A stretch of 64,000 nucleotides of DNA from Cesiribacteraceae bacterium YIM B00369 (GCA_017948555.1 JAFMYY010000012.1:1-64000), one strand, 5' to 3'. Positions 24,396 through 33,661 are shown, counted from the first letter of the stretch. Translations and numbers: made by a program. Notes: generated by a model not told the origin, from the letters alone.

Positions 24396-25789
24396 AGCTG
24401 GACGAAATACATAACGTATACTTTTTAGGCATAGGCGGCATTGGCATGAGCGCCCTGGCCCGTTGGTTCCTGCTGCAGGGGATGCAGGTGGCAGGCTACG
24501 ACCGCACCTCTACCGGGCTTACAAAACAGCTTGAGGCAGAAGGGATGTCCATCCATTTTGAGGATGCCGTGGCCGGTATTCCCTCCTGGGTGGAGCAGGA
24601 AAAGGAACATACGCTTGTAATTTATACGCCTGCCATACCTAAAGACCACGTGGAATTCAATTATTTGAAATCCAAAGGTTTTGATATTAAGAAAAGAGCA
24701 GAAGTATTAGGAATTATTACTCAGGCTTATTACACTATTGCGGTAGCAGGTACCCATGGGAAAACCACTACCTCTTCCATGATCGCTCACATCCTGAAAG
24801 ATTCAGGTAAAGCATGTTCGGCCTTTTTAGGAGGTATTGCCGCCAACTATAACTCAAACCTCATCTGGCATACCGGTGAGGAAAAAGCAGTGGTAGTGGT
24901 AGAGGCCGATGAGTTTGACCGTTCCTTTCTCTGGCTAAAGCCAAACATTGCGGTAGTAACGGCTACAGATGCCGACCACCTCGATATTTACGGAGAGCAT
25001 GGTGCTTTGGTGCAGTCTTTTACAGACTTTGTGGAAAGAACAGATACTGCAGGAAAAATATTCCTGAGCAGCCGGGCTGCAGAAGTGCTGGCAGGGGCTG
25101 CAGCAAAACAGGCAGGTACCTGGGTTTATTCCGCCGGAGCAAATACTGATTGCAGGGCTGAGAACATCCGTATTGAAGAGGGCCGTTTTGTTTTTGATTA
25201 TGTAAGTGTGCATGATATTATTAAAGGGCTGTATATGCAGATGCCGGGTTTTCATAATGTGGAAAACGCAGTGGCTGCCATAAGCGTGGCTTTGGAACTT
25301 GGTTTAAAAGAAGAAGATATACGGCGCTCCCTTAGCAATTACAGAGGGGTTAAAAGAAGATTTGAATATATTTTGAACGAAGCAGGTAAAACTGTGTTCA
25401 TTGATGACTATGCTCATCATCCGGAGGAGATAAGTGCTTTTCTTAAATCGGTAAAAGCTTTGTTTCCGGAGAAAAAAATAACAGCCATATTTCAGCCACA
25501 CCTTTTTAGCCGTACCCGCGATTTTGCGGAAGGTTTTGGAGCCTCGTTAAGTCTGGCCGATGAAGTGATTCTGACCGGTATTTATCCGGCAAGGGAGTTG
25601 CCTGTGGAAGGTGTAAGTTCTGACTTGATTTTCAGGAATATAACAGCAGAGAAGAAAGAACTCATTGATATAGTACAGTTACCTGAGCGGGTAAGGGAAG
25701 GAGATTTTGAAGTTTTGGTAACCATTGGAGCGGGAGATATTGATAAGCAGGTGGCTGTGATCCGTGATATTTTAAATGAAAAAAAATGA
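24392..25789 (+). CDS. murC: UDP-N-acetylmuramate--L-alanine ligase
   Basis: 465 residues. MurC adds L-alanine to UDP-MurNAc using ATP, the first stem-peptide step. It shows GIGGIGMSALARWF near residue 12, the P-loop AGTHGKTTTSSM near 120, and DDYAHHPEEI near 335. The start appears to be TTG 24392 (KLDEIHNVYFLGIGG follows), overlapping the murG stop as TTGA; the next in-frame ATG falls inside the glycine-rich loop. This suggests low initiation coupled to murG translation. The 3' end overlaps ftsQ by 4 nt. Confidence 0.96.
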   Translation: MKLDEIHNVYFLGIGGIGMSALARWFLLQGMQVAGYDRTSTGLTKQLEAEGMSIHFEDAVAGIPSWVEQEKEHTLVIYTPAIPKDHVEFNYLKSKGFDIKKRAEVLGIITQAYYTIAVAGTHGKTTTSSMIAHILKDSGKACSAFLGGIAANYNSNLIWHTGEEKAVVVVEADEFDRSFLWLKPNIAVVTATDADHLDIYGEHGALVQSFTDFVERTDTAGKIFLSSRAAEVLAGAAAKQAGTWVYSAGANTDCRAENIRIEEGRFVFDYVSVHDIIKGLYMQMPGFHNVENAVAAISVALELGLKEEDIRRSLSNYRGVKRRFEYILNEAGKTVFIDDYAHHPEEISAFLKSVKALFPEKKITAIFQPHLFSRTRDFAEGFGASLSLADEVILTGIYPARELPVEGVSSDLIFRNITAEKKELIDIVQLPERVREGDFEVLVTIGAGDIDKQVAVIRDILNEKK

Positions 25790-26556
25790 AGCTAACAGCT
25801 AACCCGAAATTATGGAAAACGGGAAAATGGCTGCTTGCTTCGGCAGCCATTCTTGGGAGTGTAGGCCTGGTTGCCCTTAAAGAGGAGGAGAAGTCGTTCA
25901 GGGATATCGTAATAAATATCGATAACCAGTACGATAACTACTTTATAAATGAGAATGATGTAATGCACCTTTTAACCGAAGGTGGGACAGAAAAAATTTT
26001 AGGCGCAGGATACGAAAGTTTAAGCCTTAAAAAACTGGAAAATAGGTTAAAGACTCATAAGTTTGTAAACGGTACGGAAGTCTACAAAGATTTCAAGGGT
26101 AACTTATTTGTGAATATTACACAAAACAGGCCGCTAGCCCGAATCGTCCGGCAGTATAGCGCTCATGCGTACATTGGTACCGAAGGGCAGATCCTGCCGG
26201 TTTCCGAACGTTTTACCGCCCGGGTGCCGCTTATTAGCGGTCCTTATACCGACAAACTTGTGAAACAGGACCTTACGGAAACAGAAGATGGCAGAGCCAT
26301 ATATGAGCTGCTGCGTTTTATAGAATCTGATCCGTTTTGGAAAGCCCAGATCGCGCAGCTGGATATTGACGCGAAAGGCAATATTACCATGTATCCACAG
26401 GTGACCAAACAAATTATAGAGTTTGGTAAAGCCGGGCAGATTGAACAAAAGTTTAAGAAGCTCAAAATATTCTATACTAAAATTCTACCCGGGCAGGGAT
26501 GGAATAACTATAGGAAAGTAAATGTAAAGTACCAGGACCAGATCATTTGTGAATAA
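25786..26556 (+). CDS. ftsQ: Cell division protein FtsQ/DivIB
   Basis: 256 residues. A short cytoplasmic start and one membrane helix (~13-29, WLLASAAILGSVGLVAL) are followed by a periplasmic POTRA-like segment (~36-105) and a beta domain. FtsQ recruits FtsL and FtsB to the division site. Family similarity is weak in Bacteroidota, but KFVNGTEVYKDFKGNLFVNITQNRPLARI (here split as KFVNGTEVYKD and LFVNITQNRPLARI) is a typical POTRA-beta junction. It overlaps murC by ATGA and lies 12 nt before ftsA. Confidence 0.92.
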   Translation: MKLTANPKLWKTGKWLLASAAILGSVGLVALKEEEKSFRDIVINIDNQYDNYFINENDVMHLLTEGGTEKILGAGYESLSLKKLENRLKTHKFVNGTEVYKDFKGNLFVNITQNRPLARIVRQYSAHAYIGTEGQILPVSERFTARVPLISGPYTDKLVKQDLTETEDGRAIYELLRFIESDPFWKAQIAQLDIDAKGNITMYPQVTKQIIEFGKAGQIEQKFKKLKIFYTKILPGQGWNNYRKVNVKYQDQIICE

Positions 26557-26568
26557 CTTTTTTTAGGC

Positions 26569-27891
26569 ATGCAAGAAGATAAAATAGTAGTCGGACTCGA
26601 TATTGGAACCACAAAAATATGTGTGATTGTGGGTCGCAGAAACGAATATGGTAAGCTCGAGGTAATGGGCATGGGCAAGGCCGTTTCTGATGGTGTAGTA
26701 AGAGGTATTGTAACCAATATTGATAAAACAGTAAGTGGCATTGAAAAAGCCATTGCTGAAGCAGAGGAGCAGTCAGGCATCAATATTGGTGTTGTGAATG
26801 TAGGTATTGCCGGGCAGCATATCAAAAGTTCCATCCACCATGGAAGCATTACCCGTAATACTTCTGATGAGGAAATTACCGTGGAAGATGTAAACCGCCT
26901 GACAAACGATATGTACCGTATCGTGATTCCGCCGGGCAGCGAAATTATTCACGTAATGCCACAAAACTATACCGTAGATTACGAAGAAGATATCAAGGAT
27001 CCGGTAGGTATGTCGGGGGTAAAGCTGGAGGCCGACTTCCACATTATTACCGCACAGACCAATGCCATTAATAACGTGAACAAATGTGTGCGCAGGGCTG
27101 GCCTGGAAATTGAAAACCTGATTCTGGAACCACTTGCCAGCAGCCTTGCAGTGCTGAGCGAAGAGGAGAAGGAAGCAGGTGTGTGTCTGGTGGATATTGG
27201 CGGAGGTACTACTGATATTGCTATTTTTCACGACAATATTATCCGCCATACTGCAGTTGTTCCTTTTGGAGGCAATATTATAACCTCTGATATTAAGCAG
27301 GGCTGTATGGTAATGCAGCACCAGGCCGAGTTGCTGAAAACTAAATTTGGCCGTGCCATTGCTGAAGAAGCCAGTGAGAATGAGATTGTATCTATCCCCG
27401 GCTTAAGGAACCGTGCACCTAAAGAAATTTCCATTAAAAATCTGGCTCATATTATTGAGGCCCGTATGGAGGAAATTATTGAACTGGTGCATACGGAAAT
27501 TATTACCTCAGGCTATGAAAACCGGCTTGCCGGTGGTATTGTAATTACCGGCGGCGGATCGCAGCTGGGAGGTGTTAAGCACCTGTTCGAGTTTATGACA
27601 GGTATGGATGCGCGGATAGGATACCCTAACGAGCACCTTGGTAAGAGCAAAATTGAGCTTGTGAAGAGCCCGATGTATGCAACTACAGTTGGTCTGGTTC
27701 TTTCAGGATTTAAGGCAGTTGATGACCGTGAAAATCATTATAATGAAAAGCGTAATCAGCAGCAGGTGAAGCAACAGGTGAAGAAGGAAACAAAAAGTAA
27801 TTCCGGTTCCGGAGGTGGTTTTTTTGGCCGCATTCTGGACAAAACAAAAAATCTGTTGATCGACGATATAGACGATAGAGAAGATTATTAA
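26569..27891 (+). CDS. ftsA: Cell division protein FtsA
   Basis: 440 residues, an actin-like ATPase that tethers FtsZ to the membrane. Phosphate 1 motif VVGLDIGTTKICVIVG is at residues ~7-22, phosphate 2 DIGGGTTDIAIF near 208, and the adenosine motif GGIVITGGGSQLGG near 323. The SHS2 (1C) domain fits about 85-165. The C-terminus has a Gln/Lys-rich linker and then an amphipathic helix (GGFFGRILDKTKNLL), the expected membrane-targeting sequence. It precedes ftsZ by 43 nt. Confidence 0.97.
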   Translation: MQEDKIVVGLDIGTTKICVIVGRRNEYGKLEVMGMGKAVSDGVVRGIVTNIDKTVSGIEKAIAEAEEQSGINIGVVNVGIAGQHIKSSIHHGSITRNTSDEEITVEDVNRLTNDMYRIVIPPGSEIIHVMPQNYTVDYEEDIKDPVGMSGVKLEADFHIITAQTNAINNVNKCVRRAGLEIENLILEPLASSLAVLSEEEKEAGVCLVDIGGGTTDIAIFHDNIIRHTAVVPFGGNIITSDIKQGCMVMQHQAELLKTKFGRAIAEEASENEIVSIPGLRNRAPKEISIKNLAHIIEARMEEIIELVHTEIITSGYENRLAGGIVITGGGSQLGGVKHLFEFMTGMDARIGYPNEHLGKSKIELVKSPMYATTVGLVLSGFKAVDDRENHYNEKRNQQQVKQQVKKETKSNSGSGGGFFGRILDKTKNLLIDDIDDREDY

Positions 27892-27917
27892 TTTAGTAAA
27901 CCAGGATTTTTTTTAAT

Positions 27918-27926
27918 AGGAAGGAG
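27918..27926 (+). promoter_or_regulatory. Strong Shine-Dalgarno of ftsZ
   Basis: AGGAAGGAG ends 8 nt before the ftsZ ATG. Most genes in this window lack such a site, as usual in Bacteroidota, so it may mark high-level translation of FtsZ relative to its neighbours. Confidence 0.6.
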
Positions 27927-27934
27927 AATTTATT

Positions 27935-29458
27935 ATGACAGACAATAAGTATTCTTTCGAGATGCCATCACATCACAAATCTATTATTAAGGTAATAGGA
28001 GTAGGGGGCGGCGGTAGTAACGCTGTTAACCACATGTTTAGCCAGGGAATCCGCGACGTGGAATTCTACGTTTGTAATACCGATTCCCAGGCCCTGAAAG
28101 GCAGTATTGTACCTAACAAGCTGCAAATAGGGGTAAACCTGACCGAAGGGCTGGGTGCAGGCGCTAACCCTGAAAAAGGAAAAAATGCGGCAATCGAAAG
28201 TAAAGAAGAAATACGCGACCTCCTGAGCAAGGACACCAAAATGGTGTTTATTACTGCTGGTATGGGGGGTGGAACAGGTACCGGTGCAGCTCCTGAAATT
28301 GCACGCGTAGCCAAGGAGCTGGGCGTACTTACAGTGGGTATTGTAACCCTGCCATTCAATTTTGAAGGCCGTAAAAAGTTAAAGCAGGCCCAGAAGGGAA
28401 TAGATGAGCTTAAGAGCAATTGCGATACAGTAATTGTAATCCTTAACGATAAGCTTCGTGAGATTTACGGTAACCTGCCTATCAGCGATGCTTTTGCACA
28501 GGCCGATAATGTATTGACCACTGCAGCTAAAGGTATTGCAGAAATTATAACAGTTCCGGGCCATGTAAACGTCGATTTTGAAGATGTTAAAACGGTAATG
28601 AAGGACTCCGGTGCTGCTGTTATGGGCTCTGCCCAGACAGAAGGTGAAAACAGGGCCCGCCGTGCTGCGGAAGAGGCTATTTCTTCACCATTGCTGGACA
28701 GCCGTAACATTCTTGGTGCCCAGAAGATCCTGCTCTCCATTATTTCCGGTGAACAGGCAGAGCTGCAAATGGATGAACTTACCGAAATTACTGAGTTTAT
28801 CCAGGATAAAGCCGGTGACGATGCGGAGGTGATCTTCGGCCACGGTATCGATCCGGAATTAGGAAACTGTATTCGTGTAACTGTTATAGCTACCGGATTC
28901 AGCCTGGAGGAATCTCAAACATTTCAGGAAGAAAAAAAGCGCGTAATTGATCTGGAATCAAATAAGCAACTGAACCTGTATGAGCAGGAGCAGGCGAACC
29001 AGTTCAATAATACCACCAGTGAGGAGCCTAAGCAGGGCAACAGAGGATATACCTTTGAGCAGCCTGTAAATAAGCCTAAGCAGGATGAGAGAGATACGCC
29101 TAATTATATTGACCTTGGTGAGGAATACGAGTTTGTAAGTGCAAAGCCACAGGGTTTTGAGGCCAGTGTTAATTATGAATACGAGGACGAGTCTGACGAC
29201 AGGATGGCATACAAGCGCCAGAACCTGATGGATAAAGCCAAAGAGCGTGTTCGCCGGTTAAGCGGGCTTAAGCAATACAATCCGTCTCATAACGACGACG
29301 ATTATCGTGACCGCCTGGATACTCCTGCCTATCTGCGCAAGAATGTCCGCCTTCAGGATGTACCGCATTCTTCAGAGAAGAATATTTCGCGCTACAACCT
29401 GAATGACGATAACCAGATACTGGGAAATAATAAGTTTTTACACGATAACGTAGACTAA
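27935..29458 (+). CDS. ftsZ: Cell division GTPase FtsZ
   Basis: 507 residues, longer than E. coli FtsZ (383). FtsZ is the tubulin homologue that forms the Z ring. The nucleotide-binding VGGGGSNAVNH is near residue 24, the tubulin signature GGGTGTGAAPEIA near 110, and the T7 loop NVDFEDVKTVM near 210. After the GTPase core (to ~330) comes a ~130-residue charged linker. The usual C-terminal partner-binding peptide appears as DTPAYLRKN near 461 but is followed by ~37 more residues ending in NNKFLHDNVD. It is last in the cluster and convergent with the next gene, overlapping it by 4 nt. Confidence 0.98.
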   Translation: MTDNKYSFEMPSHHKSIIKVIGVGGGGSNAVNHMFSQGIRDVEFYVCNTDSQALKGSIVPNKLQIGVNLTEGLGAGANPEKGKNAAIESKEEIRDLLSKDTKMVFITAGMGGGTGTGAAPEIARVAKELGVLTVGIVTLPFNFEGRKKLKQAQKGIDELKSNCDTVIVILNDKLREIYGNLPISDAFAQADNVLTTAAKGIAEIITVPGHVNVDFEDVKTVMKDSGAAVMGSAQTEGENRARRAAEEAISSPLLDSRNILGAQKILLSIISGEQAELQMDELTEITEFIQDKAGDDAEVIFGHGIDPELGNCIRVTVIATGFSLEESQTFQEEKKRVIDLESNKQLNLYEQEQANQFNNTTSEEPKQGNRGYTFEQPVNKPKQDERDTPNYIDLGEEYEFVSAKPQGFEASVNYEYEDESDDRMAYKRQNLMDKAKERVRRLSGLKQYNPSHNDDDYRDRLDTPAYLRKNVRLQDVPHSSEKNISRYNLNDDNQILGNNKFLHDNVD

Positions 29459-29979
29459 AACTGTATAAGTGCATTAACCTGCTCCTTGAGCAGCTGAATG
29501 TAGAGGTCGTTGTTTAGTCTGTTTTCTGTCATATTCTCCTCTATTTTGGCAAACTTCAGCTTTTGGGCTAACACATGCATGCCAAGATAATTCAATATAT
29601 CCGTCAGATGACTCAGGGCCAATGTAGCGCCCTGATGTCCTGACGATATTCCTACAAGAGCAGCTTTCTTCCCTTTCAGGGGGTTCGGGTAACTCATCCC
29701 GTCAATAAATGCCTTCAACACTCCCGGAAATGAAGAATTATATTCCGGAACTATAAAAACAAACTTTTCTGAAAGTTGCAGCTTTGCTGTGAGTTCGTTA
29801 AAGGCCTCATTCTTTCCTGTGTTATCATATAATGCAGAAAAAATAAAGTCAGGCGGAAGATCGCCCAGGTCAAGAATCTGAGCAGGCGCATTATTTTCTT
29901 TCAGTACAGAAAGGTATAAATCAGCAAGCATGGAAGAAACAGATTCGTGGCGGTTGGTTCCAACAATTATGGTTATCAT
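29455..29979 (-). CDS. NADPH-dependent FMN reductase-like flavoprotein
   Basis: 174 residues from ATG 29979; a 28-residue upstream extension in the same frame is hydrophobic and atypical, so the shorter start is chosen. It shows the flavodoxin-like fold of the NADPH-dependent FMN reductase / azoreductase group: ITIIVGTNRHESVSSMLA at the N-terminus for FMN phosphate, VPEYNSSFPGVLKAFID near residue 77 and GISSGHQGA near 108. It probably reduces FMN, quinones or azo compounds. Its stop overlaps the ftsZ stop on the other strand, leaving no room for a terminator between the two. Confidence 0.88.
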   Translation of the reverse strand: MITIIVGTNRHESVSSMLADLYLSVLKENNAPAQILDLGDLPPDFIFSALYDNTGKNEAFNELTAKLQLSEKFVFIVPEYNSSFPGVLKAFIDGMSYPNPLKGKKAALVGISSGHQGATLALSHLTDILNYLGMHVLAQKLKFAKIEENMTENRLNNDLYIQLLKEQVNALIQF

Positions 29980-30155
29980 GTGGCAGGTTTTCTCTAAAGA
30001 TATACTTTTTCTAATGGAATAAATCCCGATGAAAAGCCAAAGTTGCTTTAAAAGCTTATTCATTGCAAATCCACTCCATTTTTTTCTAACTTAAGGGCGC
30101 CTTTTGGCAGGCCAGTCTTATTTTTTACTTAAACATTTTTAACAGGCGCAATTCT

Positions 30156-30983
30156 ATGTTACAGCAAATTCAGGAAGCTTCTGATTATATTAAGGGTAAA
30201 GCCCCTTTTACACCCCGGATAGGAATTATTCTGGGGACAGGCTTAGGGCAGCTGGTGCAGAAGGTAGAGATTGAGGCTGCTGTTTCCTATGAGGAAATTC
30301 CTCATTTTCCTGTTTCCACGGTAGAGGGGCATAGCGGAAAACTTATTTTCGGTCGTTTAAGCGGAAAGCCGGTGGTTATTATGCAGGGGCGCTTTCACTA
30401 CTACGAAGGTTACACCATGCGGCAGGTAACTTTTCCGGTTCGGGTATTAAAACAGCTGGGAATTTTGAAGTTATTTATCAGTAACGCTGCAGGAGCTCTG
30501 AATCCGGATCATCGCCTGAGTGAGCTGATGCTTATTAACGACCATATCGATCTGTTCCCGGATAATCCACTTCGCGGACTTAATGATGAAAAGCTGGGGC
30601 CCCGCTTTCCGGATATGTTTGAGTCTTACGACAGTAAATTGTTAAAGCAGGCAATATATGTGGCAGACACTTTAAAAATTAAGCTGCACCAGGGAGTATA
30701 TGCAGGGGTGAGCGGACCTAACCTGGAAACTCCGGCAGAATACCGCTACCTCAGAACCATAGGGGCCGATGCTGTTGGTATGTCGACCATACCTGAAGTT
30801 ATTGTGGCCAGGCACATGAAGCTGCCTGTGCTCGCTGTGTCTGTTTTAACAGATTTGTGCATGCCCGGCCACCTGGAGCCTGTTTCTATTGAAAAGGTTT
30901 TGGCGGCAGCTGCTGCAGCTGAACCCAACCTTACACAGCTATTCACCGAATTAGTTGCACAACAAACAGATATTGAAGCATGA
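30156..30983 (+). CDS. punA: Purine nucleoside phosphorylase
   Basis: 275 residues, the trimeric PNP type. It splits inosine and guanosine with phosphate into the base and ribose-1-phosphate for purine salvage. The family motifs are GIILGTGLGQL near residue 27, FPVSTVEGHSGKLIFG (~50-65), MQGRFHYYEGY (~77), the SNAAGALNPDH region (~110), and the base-site segment VYAGVSGPNLETPAEYRYL with GADAVGMSTIPEVIVA (~180-215). It is followed by the DinB-like gene with a 4-nt ATGA overlap, so the two are cotranscribed. Confidence 0.95.
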   Translation: MLQQIQEASDYIKGKAPFTPRIGIILGTGLGQLVQKVEIEAAVSYEEIPHFPVSTVEGHSGKLIFGRLSGKPVVIMQGRFHYYEGYTMRQVTFPVRVLKQLGILKLFISNAAGALNPDHRLSELMLINDHIDLFPDNPLRGLNDEKLGPRFPDMFESYDSKLLKQAIYVADTLKIKLHQGVYAGVSGPNLETPAEYRYLRTIGADAVGMSTIPEVIVARHMKLPVLAVSVLTDLCMPGHLEPVSIEKVLAAAAAAEPNLTQLFTELVAQQTDIEA

Positions 30984-31486
30984 GACCTGAAAACCACGAA
31001 TTCGCTCCTTTTTATGGGAAGTATATTGAAAAAGTAAAGGCGGAAAATTCCTTAGCCGCCCTTGAAAGTTCTTATAAAGAAGCTCTTGATTTTTTGCCTC
31101 AGATCAGGGAAAATAAAGCAGACTTCAGGTATGCAGAAGAGAAGTGGACGGTAAAGGAGCTTTTGCAGCACCTGACCGATACAGAAAGAATAATGGCTTA
31201 CAGGGCTTTGTGCATAGCAAGAAAGGACCAGACTGCGCTTCCCGGATTTAATGAGAATGCTTACGTGGCAGCTCTTGACCTGAGTGGCCGTAATATTCAG
31301 GAAATAAAGGAGGAGTTACTTGAACTGAAAAAGTCGACACTGGCAATGTTCAGGGGCTTTGCAGAAGAGGCTTTAATGCGTATGGGGAATATGAACGGGC
31401 AACCTGCTTCAGTAAGAGCACTGGCTTACATCATTGCCGGCCACCAGCACCACCACTTTATAATTTTAAAAGAGCGGTATCTGTAA
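30980..31486 (+). CDS. DinB superfamily protein
   Basis: 168 residues, a four-helix bundle of the DinB/YfiT type. The three metal-ligand histidines can be placed in LLQHLTDTERIMAYR (near residue 65) and the C-terminal GHQHHHFIILKERY (near 155). Some relatives are metal-dependent hydrolases or thiol transferases (bacillithiol or mycothiol chemistry), but most have no known activity. It starts at the purine phosphorylase stop (ATGA), so its expression is tied to purine salvage; a functional link is not evident. Confidence 0.88.
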   Translation: MRPENHEFAPFYGKYIEKVKAENSLAALESSYKEALDFLPQIRENKADFRYAEEKWTVKELLQHLTDTERIMAYRALCIARKDQTALPGFNENAYVAALDLSGRNIQEIKEELLELKKSTLAMFRGFAEEALMRMGNMNGQPASVRALAYIIAGHQHHHFIILKERYL

Positions 31487-31600
31487 AGCAATGTATATAT
31501 TTTAAAGTGAGAGAATGATAGAAAAGGGGCAGGTAAGTATATGGAGGTGGATTTGCATCTGCAAAATATAAATTATTAAATACCTGAAATAAAAAGAGCG

Positions 31601-32293
31601 ATGGACTTAAAAGATAAAATAGCAATAGTAACAGGAGCCAGTAAAGGCATAGGGCTCGAAACAGTAAAGCTTCTGCTTGAAGCGGGGGCAAAAGTAGCCG
31701 GCTGGAGCCGTAGTAAGCCTGCGCTGGAGCATGAGCATTTTTTGCATGTGGAAACCGATATGCGGAATTTTGATTCTGTTGCGCAGGCCTTTAACAGGAC
31801 AAGGGAAAAGTGGGGAGAGGATTTTGCTGTACTGGTGAATAATGCAGGCCTGGGGTATCAGGGAAAGTTTGAAGACATGCCCCTGGAGGAATGGCATGCC
31901 ATGATGGAAACAAACGTAAATGGTATATTTTATGCAACCAGGCTGGTGCTGCCCCTTATGAAAAAACGGGGAGAAGGGCATATTATTAATATTTCATCCA
32001 TAGCAGGAACCACAGGAATTGAAACGATGGCTGGTTATGCCGCCACTAAACATGCTGTGCGTGGCCTGTCTCACTCTCTGTACAAGGAAGTGCGCAACGA
32101 TGGAGTTAAAGTAACCTGTATTTACCCCGGTTCGGTAAAAACTAATTTCTTTGACGAAATAAACAGTGTTCAGGCAAATGATAATATGATGAGGGCAGAG
32201 GATGTGGCTGATACTATTTTACATGCCATTCAAACGCACCCGAACTTTCATCTGGTGGATATAGAAATGCGCCCTCTTAAACCTAAAGGATAA
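31601..32293 (+). CDS. Short-chain dehydrogenase/reductase
   Basis: 230 residues of a classical SDR. The NAD(P) motif TGASKGIG is at residues ~10-17, NNAGLG near 80, and the catalytic set is Ser in ISSIAG (~130) with YAATK (~147). The arginine and serine after the first strand (GWSRSKP) suggest NADPH preference. The substrate is unknown. The protein is cytoplasmic, with no signal peptide. It has a 114-nt upstream spacer and a strong terminator downstream, so it is probably monocistronic. Confidence 0.92.
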   Translation: MDLKDKIAIVTGASKGIGLETVKLLLEAGAKVAGWSRSKPALEHEHFLHVETDMRNFDSVAQAFNRTREKWGEDFAVLVNNAGLGYQGKFEDMPLEEWHAMMETNVNGIFYATRLVLPLMKKRGEGHIINISSIAGTTGIETMAGYAATKHAVRGLSHSLYKEVRNDGVKVTCIYPGSVKTNFFDEINSVQANDNMMRAEDVADTILHAIQTHPNFHLVDIEMRPLKPKG

Positions 32294-32326
32294 GAAAAAT
32301 AAAAAAGGAGCATGCCGGTCGCCTGA

Positions 32327-32362
32327 CCTTCCGGGGAGAAAACCCTCCGGAAGGAATTTTTT
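32327..32362 (+). terminator. Intrinsic terminator after the SDR gene
   Basis: CCTTCCGG (32327-32334) pairs with CCGGAAGG (32347-32354), and the inner GG/CC can extend it. It is followed by AATTTTTT. Confidence 0.8.
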
Positions 32363-32434
32363 AAGATAGCAGACAGATTTTTGTGCATATAATTCTTACA
32401 AATGGTCAGGTACTCAGGCTTCTGTTTCAGGTTC

Positions 32435-33661
32435 TCATTCTTCTGTTTGCAGCTCAGGTTCTTCTGTTTGCAGCTCAGGAAATTTAACCAGCATACGGCT
32501 GCCTTTATTCTTTCCTTCACTTTCCACTGTTATATTTCCCTTATGAAGTTCGACCAATGTTTTTACTATGGAAAGACCAAGACCGGTGGAGGTTTCATCG
32601 CCGGTGGGGACAGAACTCAGTTTCGAGAATTTCCGGAATATTTTAACCATATCATCTTTGCTAAATCCCTGGCCTTCATCCTTTACTTCAAACTGCAGTT
32701 CTCCGTTGGTATTTATTAAGGTTACTTCAATACTCTTTCCTTTTGGGGAATATTTGATAGCATTATTAATCAGGTTATCAAATACTTCTTTCATCCAGAA
32801 CCGGTCAATGTATGCCAGGCATTCCGGAGCATAATTCACAATTATTTTCTGCTGCTTTTTTAATGCCAATGGTTGGTTCTCACTCACGACTTCCTTCACC
32901 AGTTCGCATATATCTTCCTTCTTCAGGTTTAATGCAAATTCCATGGTTTCAATCTGAGCGGATTTTATCAGCCTGTTAATCAGTATAGTCATTTTATCGG
33001 CAGATGAGGCGATCATTTGGGTCATCTCTTCCTTTATTTCCTCAGCGGTGCCATTTATTAAGTGCTCAGATAAAGCCTTTATGTTCAGGATGGGGTTTTT
33101 TAAATCATGGATGGCTATATGCATCAGGTCCTGCTGCGCCCGCAGGGCTTTGATTGAAGCAAGCCTGATTTCAATTTCGTCCATAACCACAGCGGCAAGA
33201 TCTTCCAGCATTTCCATTTCCTTTTCAGTAAAGTCACGGGGCTTTTTATCTATCAGGCATACAGTTCCGATATTGTGCCCGTCGGATGTGATTAAAGGTG
33301 CTCCTGCATAAAATTTTAGACCAAAAGATCCGGCGACCAAAGGGTTTGCCAGCAGACAAGGTTCATTTTCTGCGTCCTTAAAAACAGTTGGTTTTTCCTG
33401 TAGTATTGCGAGAGAGCAAAGGCTTGTTCCGCGGGGAACATTATTGACCCCCGGCATTCCTACATTTGCTTTAAAAAAGACTCTTTCATCATCTACTAAT
33501 GATATAAGGGCGATGGGAACCTGGAACAGCTTTCCGGCAAGGGAGGCAATTCTGTTAAACGCGCCTTCCGGCGGAGTATCCAATATCTCATACCTGTAAA
33601 GTGCTTTTAGCCTTTCTTTATCATTTTCCGGAATTATGGGTATACCAAAAGTATTTTTCAC
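32435..33661 (-). CDS. GAF-domain sensor histidine kinase
   Basis: 408 residues without membrane segments, so a cytoplasmic sensor. A GAF domain fills ~30-165 (VPIALISLVDDERVFFKA, CLLANPLV, IGTVCLIDKKPRDF). The HisKA helix has the phospho-acceptor in HDLKNPILNIKAL near residue 186. The HATPase domain follows with N box NLINNAIKYS (~295), G1 VKDEGQGFS (~330) and G2 TGLGLSIVK (~367). The C-terminus carries a duplicated ELQTEEP unit from a 21-bp tandem duplication. No response regulator is adjacent. Confidence 0.93.
   Translation of the reverse strand: MKNTFGIPIIPENDKERLKALYRYEILDTPPEGAFNRIASLAGKLFQVPIALISLVDDERVFFKANVGMPGVNNVPRGTSLCSLAILQEKPTVFKDAENEPCLLANPLVAGSFGLKFYAGAPLITSDGHNIGTVCLIDKKPRDFTEKEMEMLEDLAAVVMDEIEIRLASIKALRAQQDLMHIAIHDLKNPILNIKALSEHLINGTAEEIKEEMTQMIASSADKMTILINRLIKSAQIETMEFALNLKKEDICELVKEVVSENQPLALKKQQKIIVNYAPECLAYIDRFWMKEVFDNLINNAIKYSPKGKSIEVTLINTNGELQFEVKDEGQGFSKDDMVKIFRKFSKLSSVPTGDETSTGLGLSIVKTLVELHKGNITVESEGKNKGSRMLVKFPELQTEEPELQTEE
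32438..32479. repeat. Exact 21-bp tandem duplication in a kinase tail
   Basis: Two identical 21-bp units (32438-32458 and 32459-32479) encode ELQTEEP-type heptads at the end of the histidine kinase. A partial third unit continues past the TGA stop as EPETEA in the same frame. Confidence 0.85.
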
